From Amycolatopsis taiwanensis DSM 45107 (GTDB lineage: Bacteria > Actinomycetota > Actinomycetes > Mycobacteriales > Pseudonocardiaceae), in contig NZ_JAFB01000005.1 in the NCBI RefSeq assembly GCF_000519205.1, positions 163,724 to 227,723 on the forward strand: DNA of 64,000 nucleotides. Direction: 5' to 3'. The position numbers and the translations under genes were made by a program. Shown here in pieces: positions 50,547 to 58,906 of this stretch. The notes beneath the pieces were generated by a model. The model did not search any database. It worked only from the letters and a program-made list of their open reading frames with translations, and was not told the origin of the DNA. The first letter of the stretch is position 1. Every line of letters starts with the position of its first letter.

Positions 50547-51122
50547 ATGACGGCGGCGAGCACACCCAAGGGGGAGCGCAGGCGTTCGGCACTGATCGAA
50601 GCGGCCTCCCAGGTGCTGACGGAAGGCGGCTTCGACGCGGTCCGGCACCGCGCGGTGGCCGAACGTGCCGGGCTACCGCTGGCCTCCACCACGTACTACT
50701 TCGACTCGCTGGAGGATCTGATCATCGCCGCCGTCGAATACGGCGGCCGCGCCGAGCTGACCCGGGGCCGGGCCCGGCTGGCGCAGCTGAGCACCGAGCA
50801 CCGCGACGTGGACGCCATGGTCGAGCTCGTCCTCGACCAGATGCTCGGCGAGGACCCCGCCTTCGAGGTGCTTCTGCTGCGCTATGAGCGGTTCGTCACA
50901 ACCGGGAGGCGACCGTACCTGGGCCCGTTGATGCGCTCAATGCAGGCGGAGTTCCACGAGTTGCTGATCGAGATCTTCAGCCGCTCCGGGTTCGCCATCG
51001 ATCACAAGCGGCTGAAGCAGTTGATCGCCCTGGTCGACGGCGCCGTGGTGAACGCGCTGATCGAACTCGACCCGGACCCCCGTGCGGTGGCCCGGGCCAT
51101 GCTTCGCGACGCGCTGGCGTGA
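50547..51122 (+). CDS. TetR-family transcription regulator
   Basis: A 191-residue regulator. The N-terminal helix-turn-helix is ALIEAASQVLTEGGFDAVRHRAVAERAGLPLASTTYYFDSLEDLI. The C-terminal ligand domain is variable, with LLIEIFSRSGFAIDHKRLKQLIALVDGAVVNALIEL. Target and ligand unknown. It may control itself and the following purB region; no obvious palindromic operator was found in the short upstream sequence. The stop overlaps the mini-ORF start at 51119. Confidence 0.92.
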   Translation: MTAASTPKGERRRSALIEAASQVLTEGGFDAVRHRAVAERAGLPLASTTYYFDSLEDLIIAAVEYGGRAELTRGRARLAQLSTEHRDVDAMVELVLDQMLGEDPAFEVLLLRYERFVTTGRRPYLGPLMRSMQAEFHELLIEIFSRSGFAIDHKRLKQLIALVDGAVVNALIELDPDPRAVARAMLRDALA

Positions 51123-51184
51123 GTCAGGAGCGCCCTGGCGACGCGATAGCGGTCGCGCGCAAACTCGCGGAGGAGCTGGCGTGA
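51119..51184 (+). CDS. 21-residue mini-ORF, truncated RGN/ARKLA family
   Basis: A frame starting with GTG over the TetR stop (GTGA) and ending TGA at 51182-51184. The peptide is MSQERPGDAIAVARKLAEEL plus one Ala: it matches the C-terminal half of 40592 and 27531 (ERPVDxIAVARKLAKE). The 3' end CTCGCGGAGGAG is a ribosome site. A further 17-codon frame (51181-51234) starts over this stop and ends over the purB start, both by GTGA. Coding unproven. Confidence 0.4.
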   Translation: MSQERPGDAIAVARKLAEELA

Positions 51185-51218
51185 GTTCCGCCGCCCGAAG
51201 GCGCCCCGAGTCACCCTT

Positions 51219-51230
51219 TAGGCTGGACAG
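51219..51230 (+). promoter_or_regulatory. Leaderless promoter -10 of purB
   Basis: TAGGCT (51219-51224), six bases, GTG 51231. This supports leaderless purB message, an alternative to coupling through the short upstream frames. Confidence 0.55.
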
Positions 51231-52655
51231 GTGACCGAAAAGCCCGCCGTGCCCAATGTGCTCGCCGCCCGCTACGCCTCTCCCGAACTGGTGACCCTGT
51301 GGTCTCCGGAGCGGAAGGTGACGCTGGAGCGCGAGTTGTGGGTCGCGGTGCTGCGCGCTCAGGCCGAACTCGGCGTCGAGGTCCCCGCCGGAGTGATCGA
51401 GGACTATGAGCGGGTCCTCGACCGGGTGGACCTCGCCTCGATCGCCGCTCGCGAACGCGTGACCAGGCACGATGTCAAGGCGCGGATCGAGGAGTTCAAC
51501 GCGCTCGCCGGGCACGAGCAGGTGCACAAGGGCATGACTTCGCGGGATCTCACCGAGAACGTCGAGCAGTTGCAGATCCGGCGCTCGCTGGAACTCCTGC
51601 GCGGGCGGGCCGCTTCGGTGCTGGCCCGGCTGACGGCGCTGGCGGTGGAGCACGCGGATCTGGTGATCGCCGGCCGTTCACACAACGTCGCGGCGCAGGC
51701 GACCACGCTGGGCAAGCGGTTCGCCACGGCGGCCGACGAGTTGCTGGTGGCCTTCGAGCGGCTGGAAAACCTCATCGAGCGCTACCCGTTGCGCGGCATC
51801 AAGGGCCCCGTGGGCACCGCGCAGGACATGCTGGACCTGCTCGGCAGCGAGTCCGCGCTGGAGGAGCTGGAGCGCCGGATCGCCGGCCACCTCTCCTTCG
51901 CCCGCACCTTCACCAGCGTGGGCCAGGTCTACCCCCGGTCGCTGGACTTCGACGTGGTGTCCACCCTGGTACAGCTCGCGGCGGCGCCGTCGAGCCTGGC
52001 CACGACGATCCGCCTGATGGCCGGGCACGAGCTGGTCACCGAGGGCTTCAAACCCGGGCAGGTCGGCTCGTCGGCGATGCCGCACAAGATGAACACCCGC
52101 TCGTGCGAGCGGGTCACCGGGCTGGCCGTGGTGCTGCGCGGCCACCTGTCGATGATCGGCGAACTGGCCGGTGACCAGTGGAACGAGGGCGACGTGTCCG
52201 ACTCGGTGGTGCGCCGGGTCGCGCTGCCCGACGCGTTTTTCGCGCTGGACGGGCTGCTGGAGACCTTCCTCACGGTGCTCGACGAGTTCGGCGCGTTCCC
52301 CGCGGTGATCGCCCGCGAGCTGGACCGCTACCTGCCGTTCCTGGGGACCACGAAGGTGCTGATGGCCGCGGTCCGCGCCGGCGTCGGGCGGGAGACCGCG
52401 CACGAGGCGATCAAGGAGAACGCGGTCTCGGTCGCGCTCGCCATGCGCGAGGGTGCGCCCAACGACCTGCTCGACCGGCTCGCCGCCGACGAACGCCTGC
52501 CGCTGACCCGCGCGGACCTCGACCGCCTGCTCGCCGACCGGCTGTCGTTCACCGGGGTCGCGCCCGGACAGGTCGCCGCCGTGGCCAAGCGTGTCGAGTC
52601 CGTCCTGGCCCGATTCCCGGACGCCTCGGCATACACGCCGGCCCCCATCCTGTGA
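51231..52655 (+). CDS. purB: Adenylosuccinate lyase
   Basis: A 474-residue fumarase-superfamily enzyme that removes fumarate from SAICAR and from adenylosuccinate, serving IMP and AMP synthesis. Signature SSAMPHKMN (here GSSAMPHKMNTRSCE), catalytic His in GRSHNVAAQ and TSRDLTEN loop are intact. The GTG start has no Shine-Dalgarno and a -10 at the leaderless distance. It is followed after eight bases by an amino-acid-binding lipoprotein gene. Confidence 0.97.
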   Translation: MTEKPAVPNVLAARYASPELVTLWSPERKVTLERELWVAVLRAQAELGVEVPAGVIEDYERVLDRVDLASIAARERVTRHDVKARIEEFNALAGHEQVHKGMTSRDLTENVEQLQIRRSLELLRGRAASVLARLTALAVEHADLVIAGRSHNVAAQATTLGKRFATAADELLVAFERLENLIERYPLRGIKGPVGTAQDMLDLLGSESALEELERRIAGHLSFARTFTSVGQVYPRSLDFDVVSTLVQLAAAPSSLATTIRLMAGHELVTEGFKPGQVGSSAMPHKMNTRSCERVTGLAVVLRGHLSMIGELAGDQWNEGDVSDSVVRRVALPDAFFALDGLLETFLTVLDEFGAFPAVIARELDRYLPFLGTTKVLMAAVRAGVGRETAHEAIKENAVSVALAMREGAPNDLLDRLAADERLPLTRADLDRLLADRLSFTGVAPGQVAAVAKRVESVLARFPDASAYTPAPIL

Positions 52656-52663
52656 GAGGCCGC

Positions 52664-53467
52664 GTGAAGCCCCTCAGACGGGGCCTGAGGATTGCTCCCC
52701 GGAACAACGTCAGAAACGTCGTCGCGATCGTCGTCGCCGTATTGGTCACGCTGTGCTCCGCGTGCGGCAGCCAGGCAACGCCGGCCGTCCGGGTCGGCAC
52801 GCTGTCCGACTCGAGGCCCAACGCCTATCTCGAGAACGGCAGGTTCACCGGGTTCGACAACGAGTTGCTGCGGGCGGCCGCCGCCAAGGAGGGCCTGACC
52901 CTCGAGTTCACGGCCACCGATTTCTCCCCGCTTCTCAGGCAGGTCGCCGAGGGCCGGTTCGACGTCGGCAGCGCGGCCATCTCCCAGACCGAGGACCGCA
53001 AGAAGACCCTCGACTTCTCCAACGCCTACAACTACCAGGCGCTCGGGGTGGTGGCCCCGGCCGGCACGATCAGCGACGACAAATCCTTGGCCGGCAAGCG
53101 AATCGGCGTCGTGGGGTCCACGATTTCGGACACCTGGCTGGTGGCCAACCAGCCGACCGCCCAGGTGATCCGGTTCCCGAACGACGCCGCGGTGCTCGAC
53201 GCGCTCAGTGGCCGGCGCCTGGACGGCGCGCTCTTCGACCAGGCGAATGCCGAGCACTATGCGGCTGACGATCCGGCACTGGCGGCCACGAAGATCGTCG
53301 ATGCGGTGATTCCGCAGGGGTACGCGGTGCCGAAGGGCAACGGCGCGGTGTTGACCAAGCTCAACCGCGGGCTGCGACAGGTGATCGCCGACGGCACCTG
53401 GGTCAGGCTGCACCAGCAGTTCGAGCCGAACGGCGTGGTGCCGCAGGAATTCCAGGGCCACCCATGA
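52664..53467 (+). CDS. Amino-acid-type ABC substrate-binding lipoprotein
   Basis: A 267-residue exported lipoprotein (lipobox LCSAC near residue 34 after a long N-region). The mature part is a type II binding protein: VGTLSDSRPNAYLENGRFTGFDNELLRAAAAKEG, FDVGSAAISQTEDRKKTLDFSNAYNY, GKRIGVVGSTISDTWL, GALFDQANAEHYAADD. These are the GlnH/HisJ-like blocks. No permease or ATPase genes follow, so it is an orphan or it uses a transporter elsewhere. GTG 52664 is used; the N-terminus is basic (RRGLRIAPRNNVR), typical of a signal peptide. Confidence 0.88.
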   Translation: MKPLRRGLRIAPRNNVRNVVAIVVAVLVTLCSACGSQATPAVRVGTLSDSRPNAYLENGRFTGFDNELLRAAAAKEGLTLEFTATDFSPLLRQVAEGRFDVGSAAISQTEDRKKTLDFSNAYNYQALGVVAPAGTISDDKSLAGKRIGVVGSTISDTWLVANQPTAQVIRFPNDAAVLDALSGRRLDGALFDQANAEHYAADDPALAATKIVDAVIPQGYAVPKGNGAVLTKLNRGLRQVIADGTWVRLHQQFEPNGVVPQEFQGHP

Positions 53468-53485
53468 CGACGAGCGCTCGCGCCG

Positions 53486-54124
53486 CTACGACAGCTTGGT
53501 GGCCTCGCCCCGCGAAGCGACCAGCACCTCGGTGCCTTCCGGGGCCAGGTTGGTGAACAACCCGTAGTGCATCGCCGGGTTCGCGAGCACCGCCTCGTGG
53601 ATCGGCACCGCGACCCGGGGCGCGACGGTACGCATGAAGTCCACCGCCTCGGCGGCCTTGAGCCAGGGCGCGCCGGTGGGCAGGCCCAGCACGTCGATCT
53701 TCTGTTCGGGCACGAAGAACGAGTCGCCCGGGTGGTAGAAGGCGCCGCCGCCGAACACGTAGCCGACGTTGCGCACGACCGGGACCTCGGGGTGGATCAC
53801 CGCGTGCTGCCCGCCGACCACCTCGACGTTCGTGTCGCCGAGTTGGAACGCGTCTCCCGGCCGCGCGACCTCGTGCTCCAGGCCGAGCTTGCGCACGATC
53901 TCCGCCGACCCCGGATCGACGAACAGCTTCGCACCGGGGTTCGCTTCGAGCAGCCCGGGAAGTCGTTTCTCGTCGATGTGGTCGAAATGCTGGTGCGTGA
54001 TCAGCACCGCGTCCAGTTCACGCTCGGTGTCGAAGCCTTCGGAGAACACGCCAGGGTCGAGCAGGATCCGTGCGCCGCCGGTCTCCAGCATCACACACGC
54101 GTGTCCATAGTGGACGATTTGCAT
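53486..54124 (-). CDS. MBL-fold metal-dependent hydrolase (UlaG-like)
   Basis: A 212-residue metallo-beta-lactamase-fold protein. Metal ligands: YGHACVMLE, THQHFDHID (HxHxDH variant), VVGGQHAVIHPE, YHPGDSFFVPE and IHEAVLANP. It resembles the small L-ascorbate-6-phosphate lactonase-like group of actinobacteria, function not established. Start ATG 54124. It is convergent with the lipoprotein gene (18 bp apart) and divergent from purS, with a 144-bp intergenic that must hold both promoters. Confidence 0.9.
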   Translation of the reverse strand: MQIVHYGHACVMLETGGARILLDPGVFSEGFDTERELDAVLITHQHFDHIDEKRLPGLLEANPGAKLFVDPGSAEIVRKLGLEHEVARPGDAFQLGDTNVEVVGGQHAVIHPEVPVVRNVGYVFGGGAFYHPGDSFFVPEQKIDVLGLPTGAPWLKAAEAVDFMRTVAPRVAVPIHEAVLANPAMHYGLFTNLAPEGTEVLVASRGEATKLS

Positions 54125-54268
54125 CGCTACGCTCCTCCCGTCGGACGGCGTTCAGCCTACTCGCGGCGACGCCGCTTCAGCCTCCAATGCGCCCGGCGGG
54201 GGCTGAAGCTCCCAGACCACCTAAACTCATGACGTACATTCACCTGCAGATACCTGGAGCGACCCGTC

Positions 54269-54505
54269 GTGGCCCGAGTCGTGGTTGACATCATGCCCAA
54301 GCCGGAGATCCTGGACCCGCAAGGCCAGGCCGTCGCCGGAGCCCTGCCGCGCCTTGGCTTCCACGGCGTGACCGGCGTGCGCCAGGGCAAGCATTTCGAG
54401 CTGGAGGTCGACGACTCGGTCGACGACGAGACGCTCGCCAAGATCGCCGAAGGCTTCCTCGCCAACCCGGTGATCGAGGAGTGGACGGTACGGAGGGTCT
54501 CGTGA
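54269..54505 (+). CDS. purS: Phosphoribosylformylglycinamidine synthase subunit PurS
   Basis: A 78-residue protein that bridges PurL and PurQ in the FGAM synthase complex. Family pattern [41 protein letters not shown] and the C-terminal [10 protein letters not shown] are complete. GTG 54269 has CTGGAG upstream. Stop overlaps purQ (GTGA), so the two subunits are co-translated. Confidence 0.96.
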   Translation: MARVVVDIMPKPEILDPQGQAVAGALPRLGFHGVTGVRQGKHFELEVDDSVDDETLAKIAEGFLANPVIEEWTVRRVS

Positions 54506-55176
54506 AGATCGGCGTCATCACCTTCCCCGGCACTCTCGACGACGTCGACGCGGCACGCGCGGTCCGGTACGCCGACCTCGAAGCGGTCTCGCTCTGGCAT
54601 GCGGATGCGGACCTGCGCGGGGTGGACGCGGTGATCGTGCCCGGCGGGTTCTCCTACGGTGACTACCTGCGCTGCGGCGCGATCGCGCGGTTCGCACCGG
54701 TGATGAGCTCGGTCGTCGAGGCGGCCGGCAAGGGCATGCCGGTGCTCGGGATCTGCAACGGCTTCCAGATCCTCTGTGAGGCCGGGTTGCTGCCGGGTGC
54801 GCTCGTGCGCAACCAGAAACTGCACTTCGTCTGCCGCGATCAGTGGCTCCGCGTGGAGAACAACACAACCGCGTGGACCACCCGGTACGAGACCGGCGCG
54901 GAGATCCTGGTCCCGCTCAAGTCGGGCGAGGGCGGCTACGTCGCCGAGCAGTCCACATTGGATGAGCTGGAGGGCGAGGGACGAGTCGTCTTCCGTTACA
55001 CCGGCTCGAACCCGAACGGCTCCCGCAACGACATCGCGGGCGTCTGCAGCGCCAACGGTCGTGTCGTCGGCCTGATGCCGCACCCAGAGCATGCCATCGA
55101 CGCCCTCACCGGCCCCTCCGATGACGGACTAGGCATGTTCTACTCGGCCGTCGACGCGCTGGCGGCCCTGTCCTGA
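54502..55176 (+). CDS. purQ: Phosphoribosylformylglycinamidine synthase subunit PurQ
   Basis: A 224-residue glutaminase (class I amidotransferase) that supplies ammonia to PurL. The nucleophile Cys is in [12 protein letters not shown], and the His/Glu pair is in [30 protein letters not shown] and [13 protein letters not shown] are typical. GTG 54502 overlaps the purS stop and has GGAGGGT at 54492-54498. It is followed by the 21-bp repeat array. purL is 3.7 kb away beyond the ABC exporter, an unusual split but seen in related actinobacteria. Confidence 0.97.
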   Translation: MKIGVITFPGTLDDVDAARAVRYADLEAVSLWHADADLRGVDAVIVPGGFSYGDYLRCGAIARFAPVMSSVVEAAGKGMPVLGICNGFQILCEAGLLPGALVRNQKLHFVCRDQWLRVENNTTAWTTRYETGAEILVPLKSGEGGYVAEQSTLDELEGEGRVVFRYTGSNPNGSRNDIAGVCSANGRVVGLMPHPEHAIDALTGPSDDGLGMFYSAVDALAALS

Positions 55177-55195
55177 CACTGATCAGGTGACCGCG

Positions 55196-55385
55196 TGGCC
55201 CGAGCCGGGAACTCACCGTCCTGAACCGGGAACTCACCGTCCCGAGCCGGGAACTCACCGTCCCGAGCCGGGAACTCACCGTCCCGAGCCGGGAACTCGG
55301 CGTCCTGAGGCGGGGACACGGCGTCCTGAGGCGGGGACACACCGTCCTGGGGCGGGGACTCGGCGTGTTGGGGCGGGGGACACGG
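55196..55385. repeat. Large 21-bp tandem repeat array between convergent genes
   Basis: About nine units of 21 bp. The first five read GAGCCGGGAACTCACCGTC, the rest CTGAGGCGGGGACACGGCGT and similar. The variant pair (AACTC and GACAC) is the same as in 22012-22121. It fills the gap between convergent purQ and the ABC gene. It looks like a 3'-end or termination element that grows by unit duplication. Confidence 0.85.
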
Positions 55386-55387
55386 CG

Positions 55388-57121
55388 CTAGCTGGTCGTT
55401 GAGGAGGCGGCGACCAGGCGGGCGTAGGGACCGGCGGCGGCGATAAGTTCCTGGTGGGAACCGATTTCGCTGATGCGGCCGTCCTCGACGACCGCGACCC
55501 GGTCGGCGGTCGCGGCGGTGTGCAGCCGGTGCGCGATGGCGATCACCGTGCGTCCGGCCAGCACCTGGTCCAGCGAACGCTCCAGCTGCCGGGCCGAGGA
55601 GGTGTCCAGCAAGGAGGTCGCCTCGTCCAGCGCCACGGTGTGCGGGTCGGCGAGCACGACCCTGGCCAGCGCGAGTTGCTGCGCGACCGCCGCCGGCACC
55701 CGCAGCTCGCCCGCGCCGAGCCGGGTGTCCAGGCCGTCCGCCAGTGCCGCGAACCAGCCGGACAGGCCGACCGCCGCCAGCGCCCGGACCAGTTCCTCGT
55801 CGCTCCACTGCCCCGCGGGCAGCACCAGGTTCTCTCGCAGCGTGCCGGCGAACACGTGCTGCTCCTGGGTGAGCAACAGCACCTCGCCACGCAGGACGTC
55901 ATCGGGCAGGCCGGAAACCTCGGCTCCACCGATGGTGACCGAGCCGGAATGCGGCGCCGCCACTCCGGCGAGCAGCCGGCCGATCGTCGACTTCCCCGCC
56001 CCGGAGGGCCCGACGACGGCCAGCCGCTGCCCCGGCGGCACCCGCAGGTCGATGCCGTGCAGGACCTCCCGGTCCGCCGAATACCCGTACCGCACCTCCC
56101 GCAGGACGATCTCCCGGCCACGCGGCCGCGACGCGGAAACCGGCCCTTCGGCGTCGCCACGGACGCCGAGCACGCGGCGCAGCGCCGTCGTGGAGATCTG
56201 CACGTCCTCGATCCACCAGATGATCTCCTCGAGCGGGCCGGCGATGCTTTGCATGTACACCAACATCGTGGCGATGGTGCCCAACCCGACCAGACCGCGG
56301 GCGTGACCCCAAAAGCCGATCAGCAGGATCGCCGCGAGCGGCAGCACCTGAGCGAGCCGGGCCCACGGAATCCACCGCACGATCAGCCCACGAAACGCGC
56401 GTTCGCCGCCGACCGCCATTTCGAGCGCATGCCGGCCGTGCGCGATCCGGTGCTCGATCAGCCCGAGTGCCTCGGCGGTGCGGGCGCCGTCGACCGTCTC
56501 GTGGGTGGTGGTCTGCACGTCCGCCCACGCGTCCATCATGGGCTCCACAATGGATGGTGCGCGTCGCCAGTACCAGCGCATCGTGAAGCCGATCATCACG
56601 ACGGCGACGAGCAGGGCGAGCGACAGCAGCGGCGAGGTCAGCACCATCGCCAGCACGGTGAACGACACGGTGATCAGCGCGACGGTGACTTCGGGCAGGC
56701 CATTGCGGACAGCGAAGTCGATCCGGTTGGTGTCCGTGGTCGCCCGGCTGAGCAGGTCGCCGGTCCCGGCCGCCTCGACGGTGCCGAGCGGAAGCCGCAG
56801 GGCCTGCTCGACGAAGCCCTCCCTGGTCTTCGCGAGTACCCGTTCACCCAGCATCCCGGACCGCATCCGGGCGAACCGCCGCAGCGCGGCCTGCACGATC
56901 AGCACCACCACGAACAACAGCGCCAGCAGGTCGACCCTGGAGCCGTCCGCGCCGGACACCGAGTCCACCAGCCTGCCCAGGATCTGCGGGCCGACCAGCC
57001 CGGCCAGTGCCGCCAGGCAGAACAGGCCGAGCACGGTCAGGAACTCACGCCGGTGCTCGGAGAACGTCTGGCGTAGCCACGCCCACGCCTGTCCACCCGT
57101 GGCCAACGGCAGCCTCAACAA
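55388..57121 (-). CDS. Heterodimeric ABC exporter subunit with degenerate signature motif
   Basis: A fused membrane-ATPase ABC exporter half of about 577 residues. Six membrane segments, then the nucleotide-binding domain. Walker A GPSGAGKST (near 375), Walker B VALDEATSLLD and H-loop AIAHRLH are intact, but the LSGGQ signature is replaced by VPAAVAQQL (near 475). The partner (57115) has the opposite defects. TTG 57121/57118 overlaps the partner stop and has GAGG upstream; a GTG at 57151 is an alternative start. Probably exports a peptide, lipid or drug. Confidence 0.88.
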   Translation of the reverse strand: MLRLPLATGGQAWAWLRQTFSEHRREFLTVLGLFCLAALAGLVGPQILGRLVDSVSGADGSRVDLLALLFVVVLIVQAALRRFARMRSGMLGERVLAKTREGFVEQALRLPLGTVEAAGTGDLLSRATTDTNRIDFAVRNGLPEVTVALITVSFTVLAMVLTSPLLSLALLVAVVMIGFTMRWYWRRAPSIVEPMMDAWADVQTTTHETVDGARTAEALGLIEHRIAHGRHALEMAVGGERAFRGLIVRWIPWARLAQVLPLAAILLIGFWGHARGLVGLGTIATMLVYMQSIAGPLEEIIWWIEDVQISTTALRRVLGVRGDAEGPVSASRPRGREIVLREVRYGYSADREVLHGIDLRVPPGQRLAVVGPSGAGKSTIGRLLAGVAAPHSGSVTIGGAEVSGLPDDVLRGEVLLLTQEQHVFAGTLRENLVLPAGQWSDEELVRALAAVGLSGWFAALADGLDTRLGAGELRVPAAVAQQLALARVVLADPHTVALDEATSLLDTSSARQLERSLDQVLAGRTVIAIAHRLHTAATADRVAVVEDGRISEIGSHQELIAAAGPYARLVAASSTTS

Positions 57122-58692
57122 GTGATCACCTCGTCCGCGACGGATGTCCACAGTGGACTTTCGCTGAACACGACGGTGGTCTTGCCGCGGCGCAGCGCCG
57201 CGATGCGCTCGGTGATGCGCGCCTCGGTGTGCGTGTCCACCGCCGATGTCGGTTCGTCGAGCAGCAGCGTGTCGGCGTCCAAGGCGAGCGCTCTGGCCAG
57301 GCTCAGCCGCTGCCGCTGGCCGCCGGAGACCTCCCGTCCGCGTTCACCGATCAGCTCGTCCAGCCCGTCCGGGAGGCCGTCGATGATGTCCGCGGCATCG
57401 GCGGCCCACAGCGCCGCCTCGGCTCGCTCCGGAGGCACGAACTGGTCGCGCAGCGTCCCGGAGAACCACAGGTCCTGGTTGTGCGCGTAGACCACTCGCG
57501 ACCGCAGCTCCGCCAGTGCCACCCGATCGGCGGGCACCCCGGACACGAGGACCTGGTGTTCCGAAGCCGAATCGGTACGGGGGAAGTGGGCCAGCCGTTC
57601 CGCGAGCGCCTCGGCCCGCGGGCCGGCGTTGATCACGGTCAGCTTGCCGGCGACGACGGTCAGGCCGGTCGCCGGGTCGAACAGCTCCAGCGGTCCTTCG
57701 GGCAGCGCGACCGGCGAGTCCGGTTCGTCGAGCAGCGGCCGCAGCTCCAGCACGTGGCAGACCTTCTTCGCCGAAACCAAGGCCGAGACGAACGCGTGCA
57801 TCGACTCGGTGGCCGTGGCCACCGGCCAGGCGAGAAAGGCCGACGCGGCGTAGAACGAGACGAGCTCACCCACGGTGATCGTGCCGGAAATCGCCAGCCG
57901 TGCGCCGAGCCAGGTGATGGCCACGGTCACCAGTCCCGGCATCAGCACCTCGGCCCCGGCCAGCCACGACTCGGCGCGCGCCACCTCGTTGCCGGCCAGC
58001 CGCACGCGCTGGCTGGCCTGACGGAACCGGCTCGAATACCGCCGTTCCCCACCGATCCCGCGCAGGATCCGCAGCCCGGACACGATGTCCGCGGCCAGCG
58101 CGTTGACCTCGGTGAGCTGCTCGCGCTGCGCGGCCTTGCGTCGCTGGAACGGCTTGACGAGCTTCCCGATGCTCAGCACCGCCAGCGGGATGCCGACCAA
58201 CGCGATCGCACCCAGCATCGGCGAGATGGTGACCAGCGCGACACCGACCACGAGAAACCCGATCGCGGCGCCGACCACGCGGCCCACCGACTCGAGCCCG
58301 TTGCCGATCCGGGCGATGTCGGACGAGGAGATCGCCATCACGTCGCCGGTCGCGGCCTGCGCCCGAAGCGAAGCGCCCAGCCGTGCGGTGTGCTGGGCGA
58401 CCGTGCGTTGCGTGGTGGCCGCGCCGTGGATCCACATCCCGTGCGTGGTGAACATACTCGCGGCCACGAACACCGCCTGCGCGATGCCGAGCGCCACGAT
58501 CAGGCCGATCGGGCCGGCCAGTGACGCACCGCGGCCCACCGCCTCTACCGCGTCGCCGATCGCCAACGGCAGCACCGCTCCGGGCAGCAAGGCCAACACA
58601 CCCAGTACGCAGGCTGACACGGTGAGTCCGAGCCGCGCCCGCGCGATCGCGCCCAGGAAACGCAGGGGAGTCAGCTCCAGGGGCAGACGCAT
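57115..58692 (-). CDS. Heterodimeric ABC exporter subunit with degenerate Walker A
   Basis: A 525-residue ABC exporter half. Six membrane segments at 20-300, then an ATPase domain in which Walker A is lost ([10 protein letters not shown] in place of GPSGSGKST) and the H-loop His is absent (VVFSESPLW). Walker [12 protein letters not shown] and signature [11 protein letters not shown] are intact. So this subunit cannot form a normal ATP site of its own but provides the signature for the partner's site. ATG 58692; TACCGT seven bases upstream and GAGGA adjacent. Same strand and operon as 55388. Confidence 0.9.
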   Translation of the reverse strand: MRLPLELTPLRFLGAIARARLGLTVSACVLGVLALLPGAVLPLAIGDAVEAVGRGASLAGPIGLIVALGIAQAVFVAASMFTTHGMWIHGAATTQRTVAQHTARLGASLRAQAATGDVMAISSSDIARIGNGLESVGRVVGAAIGFLVVGVALVTISPMLGAIALVGIPLAVLSIGKLVKPFQRRKAAQREQLTEVNALAADIVSGLRILRGIGGERRYSSRFRQASQRVRLAGNEVARAESWLAGAEVLMPGLVTVAITWLGARLAISGTITVGELVSFYAASAFLAWPVATATESMHAFVSALVSAKKVCHVLELRPLLDEPDSPVALPEGPLELFDPATGLTVVAGKLTVINAGPRAEALAERLAHFPRTDSASEHQVLVSGVPADRVALAELRSRVVYAHNQDLWFSGTLRDQFVPPERAEAALWAADAADIIDGLPDGLDELIGERGREVSGGQRQRLSLARALALDADTLLLDEPTSAVDTHTEARITERIAALRRGKTTVVFSESPLWTSVADEVITC

Positions 58693-58739
58693 TCCTCAAA
58701 CGGTACGAAACCCACCACCCCGGGGGCGACCGATTTTCG

Positions 58740-58889
58740 GCCCCCACACCCCCGACTGGGGGCAAGCCCCCAGACACTCCGCCCCGCGGGAGCTCCGCCC
58801 CCACACCCCGGCTGGAGGCAAGCCCCCAGACGCTCTGCCCCGCGGGGGCTCCGCCCCCACACCCCCGACTGGGGGCAAGCCCCCAGACC
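58740..58889. repeat. Three ~57-bp repeats with CTGGGGG/CCCCCAG hairpins
   Basis: Units start near 58740, 58797 and 58854 (the last partial). Each carries CCCCCACACCCC and CTGGGGGCAAGCCCCCAG (58756-58773, 58812-58829 with one change, 58869-58886): a seven-base stem with a CAAG loop. CCCGCGGG-type palindromes lie between. It fills the divergent gap between the ABC exporter and purL and ends six bases before the purL -10. A single related unit is at 4392-4440. Confidence 0.8.
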
Positions 58890-58894
58890 CCCTT

Positions 58895-58906
58895 TACCCT
58901 CTTGGG
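58895..58906 (+). promoter_or_regulatory. Leaderless promoter -10 of purL
   Basis: TACCCT (58895-58900), six bases, GTG 58907. No Shine-Dalgarno; the hairpin repeat stops just upstream. Confidence 0.5.

Noticed and set aside
53467-53486. Permease and ATPase genes for the lipoprotein at 52664
   Set aside because: The next genes are a convergent MBL hydrolase and purSQ; no partner transporter in the window.
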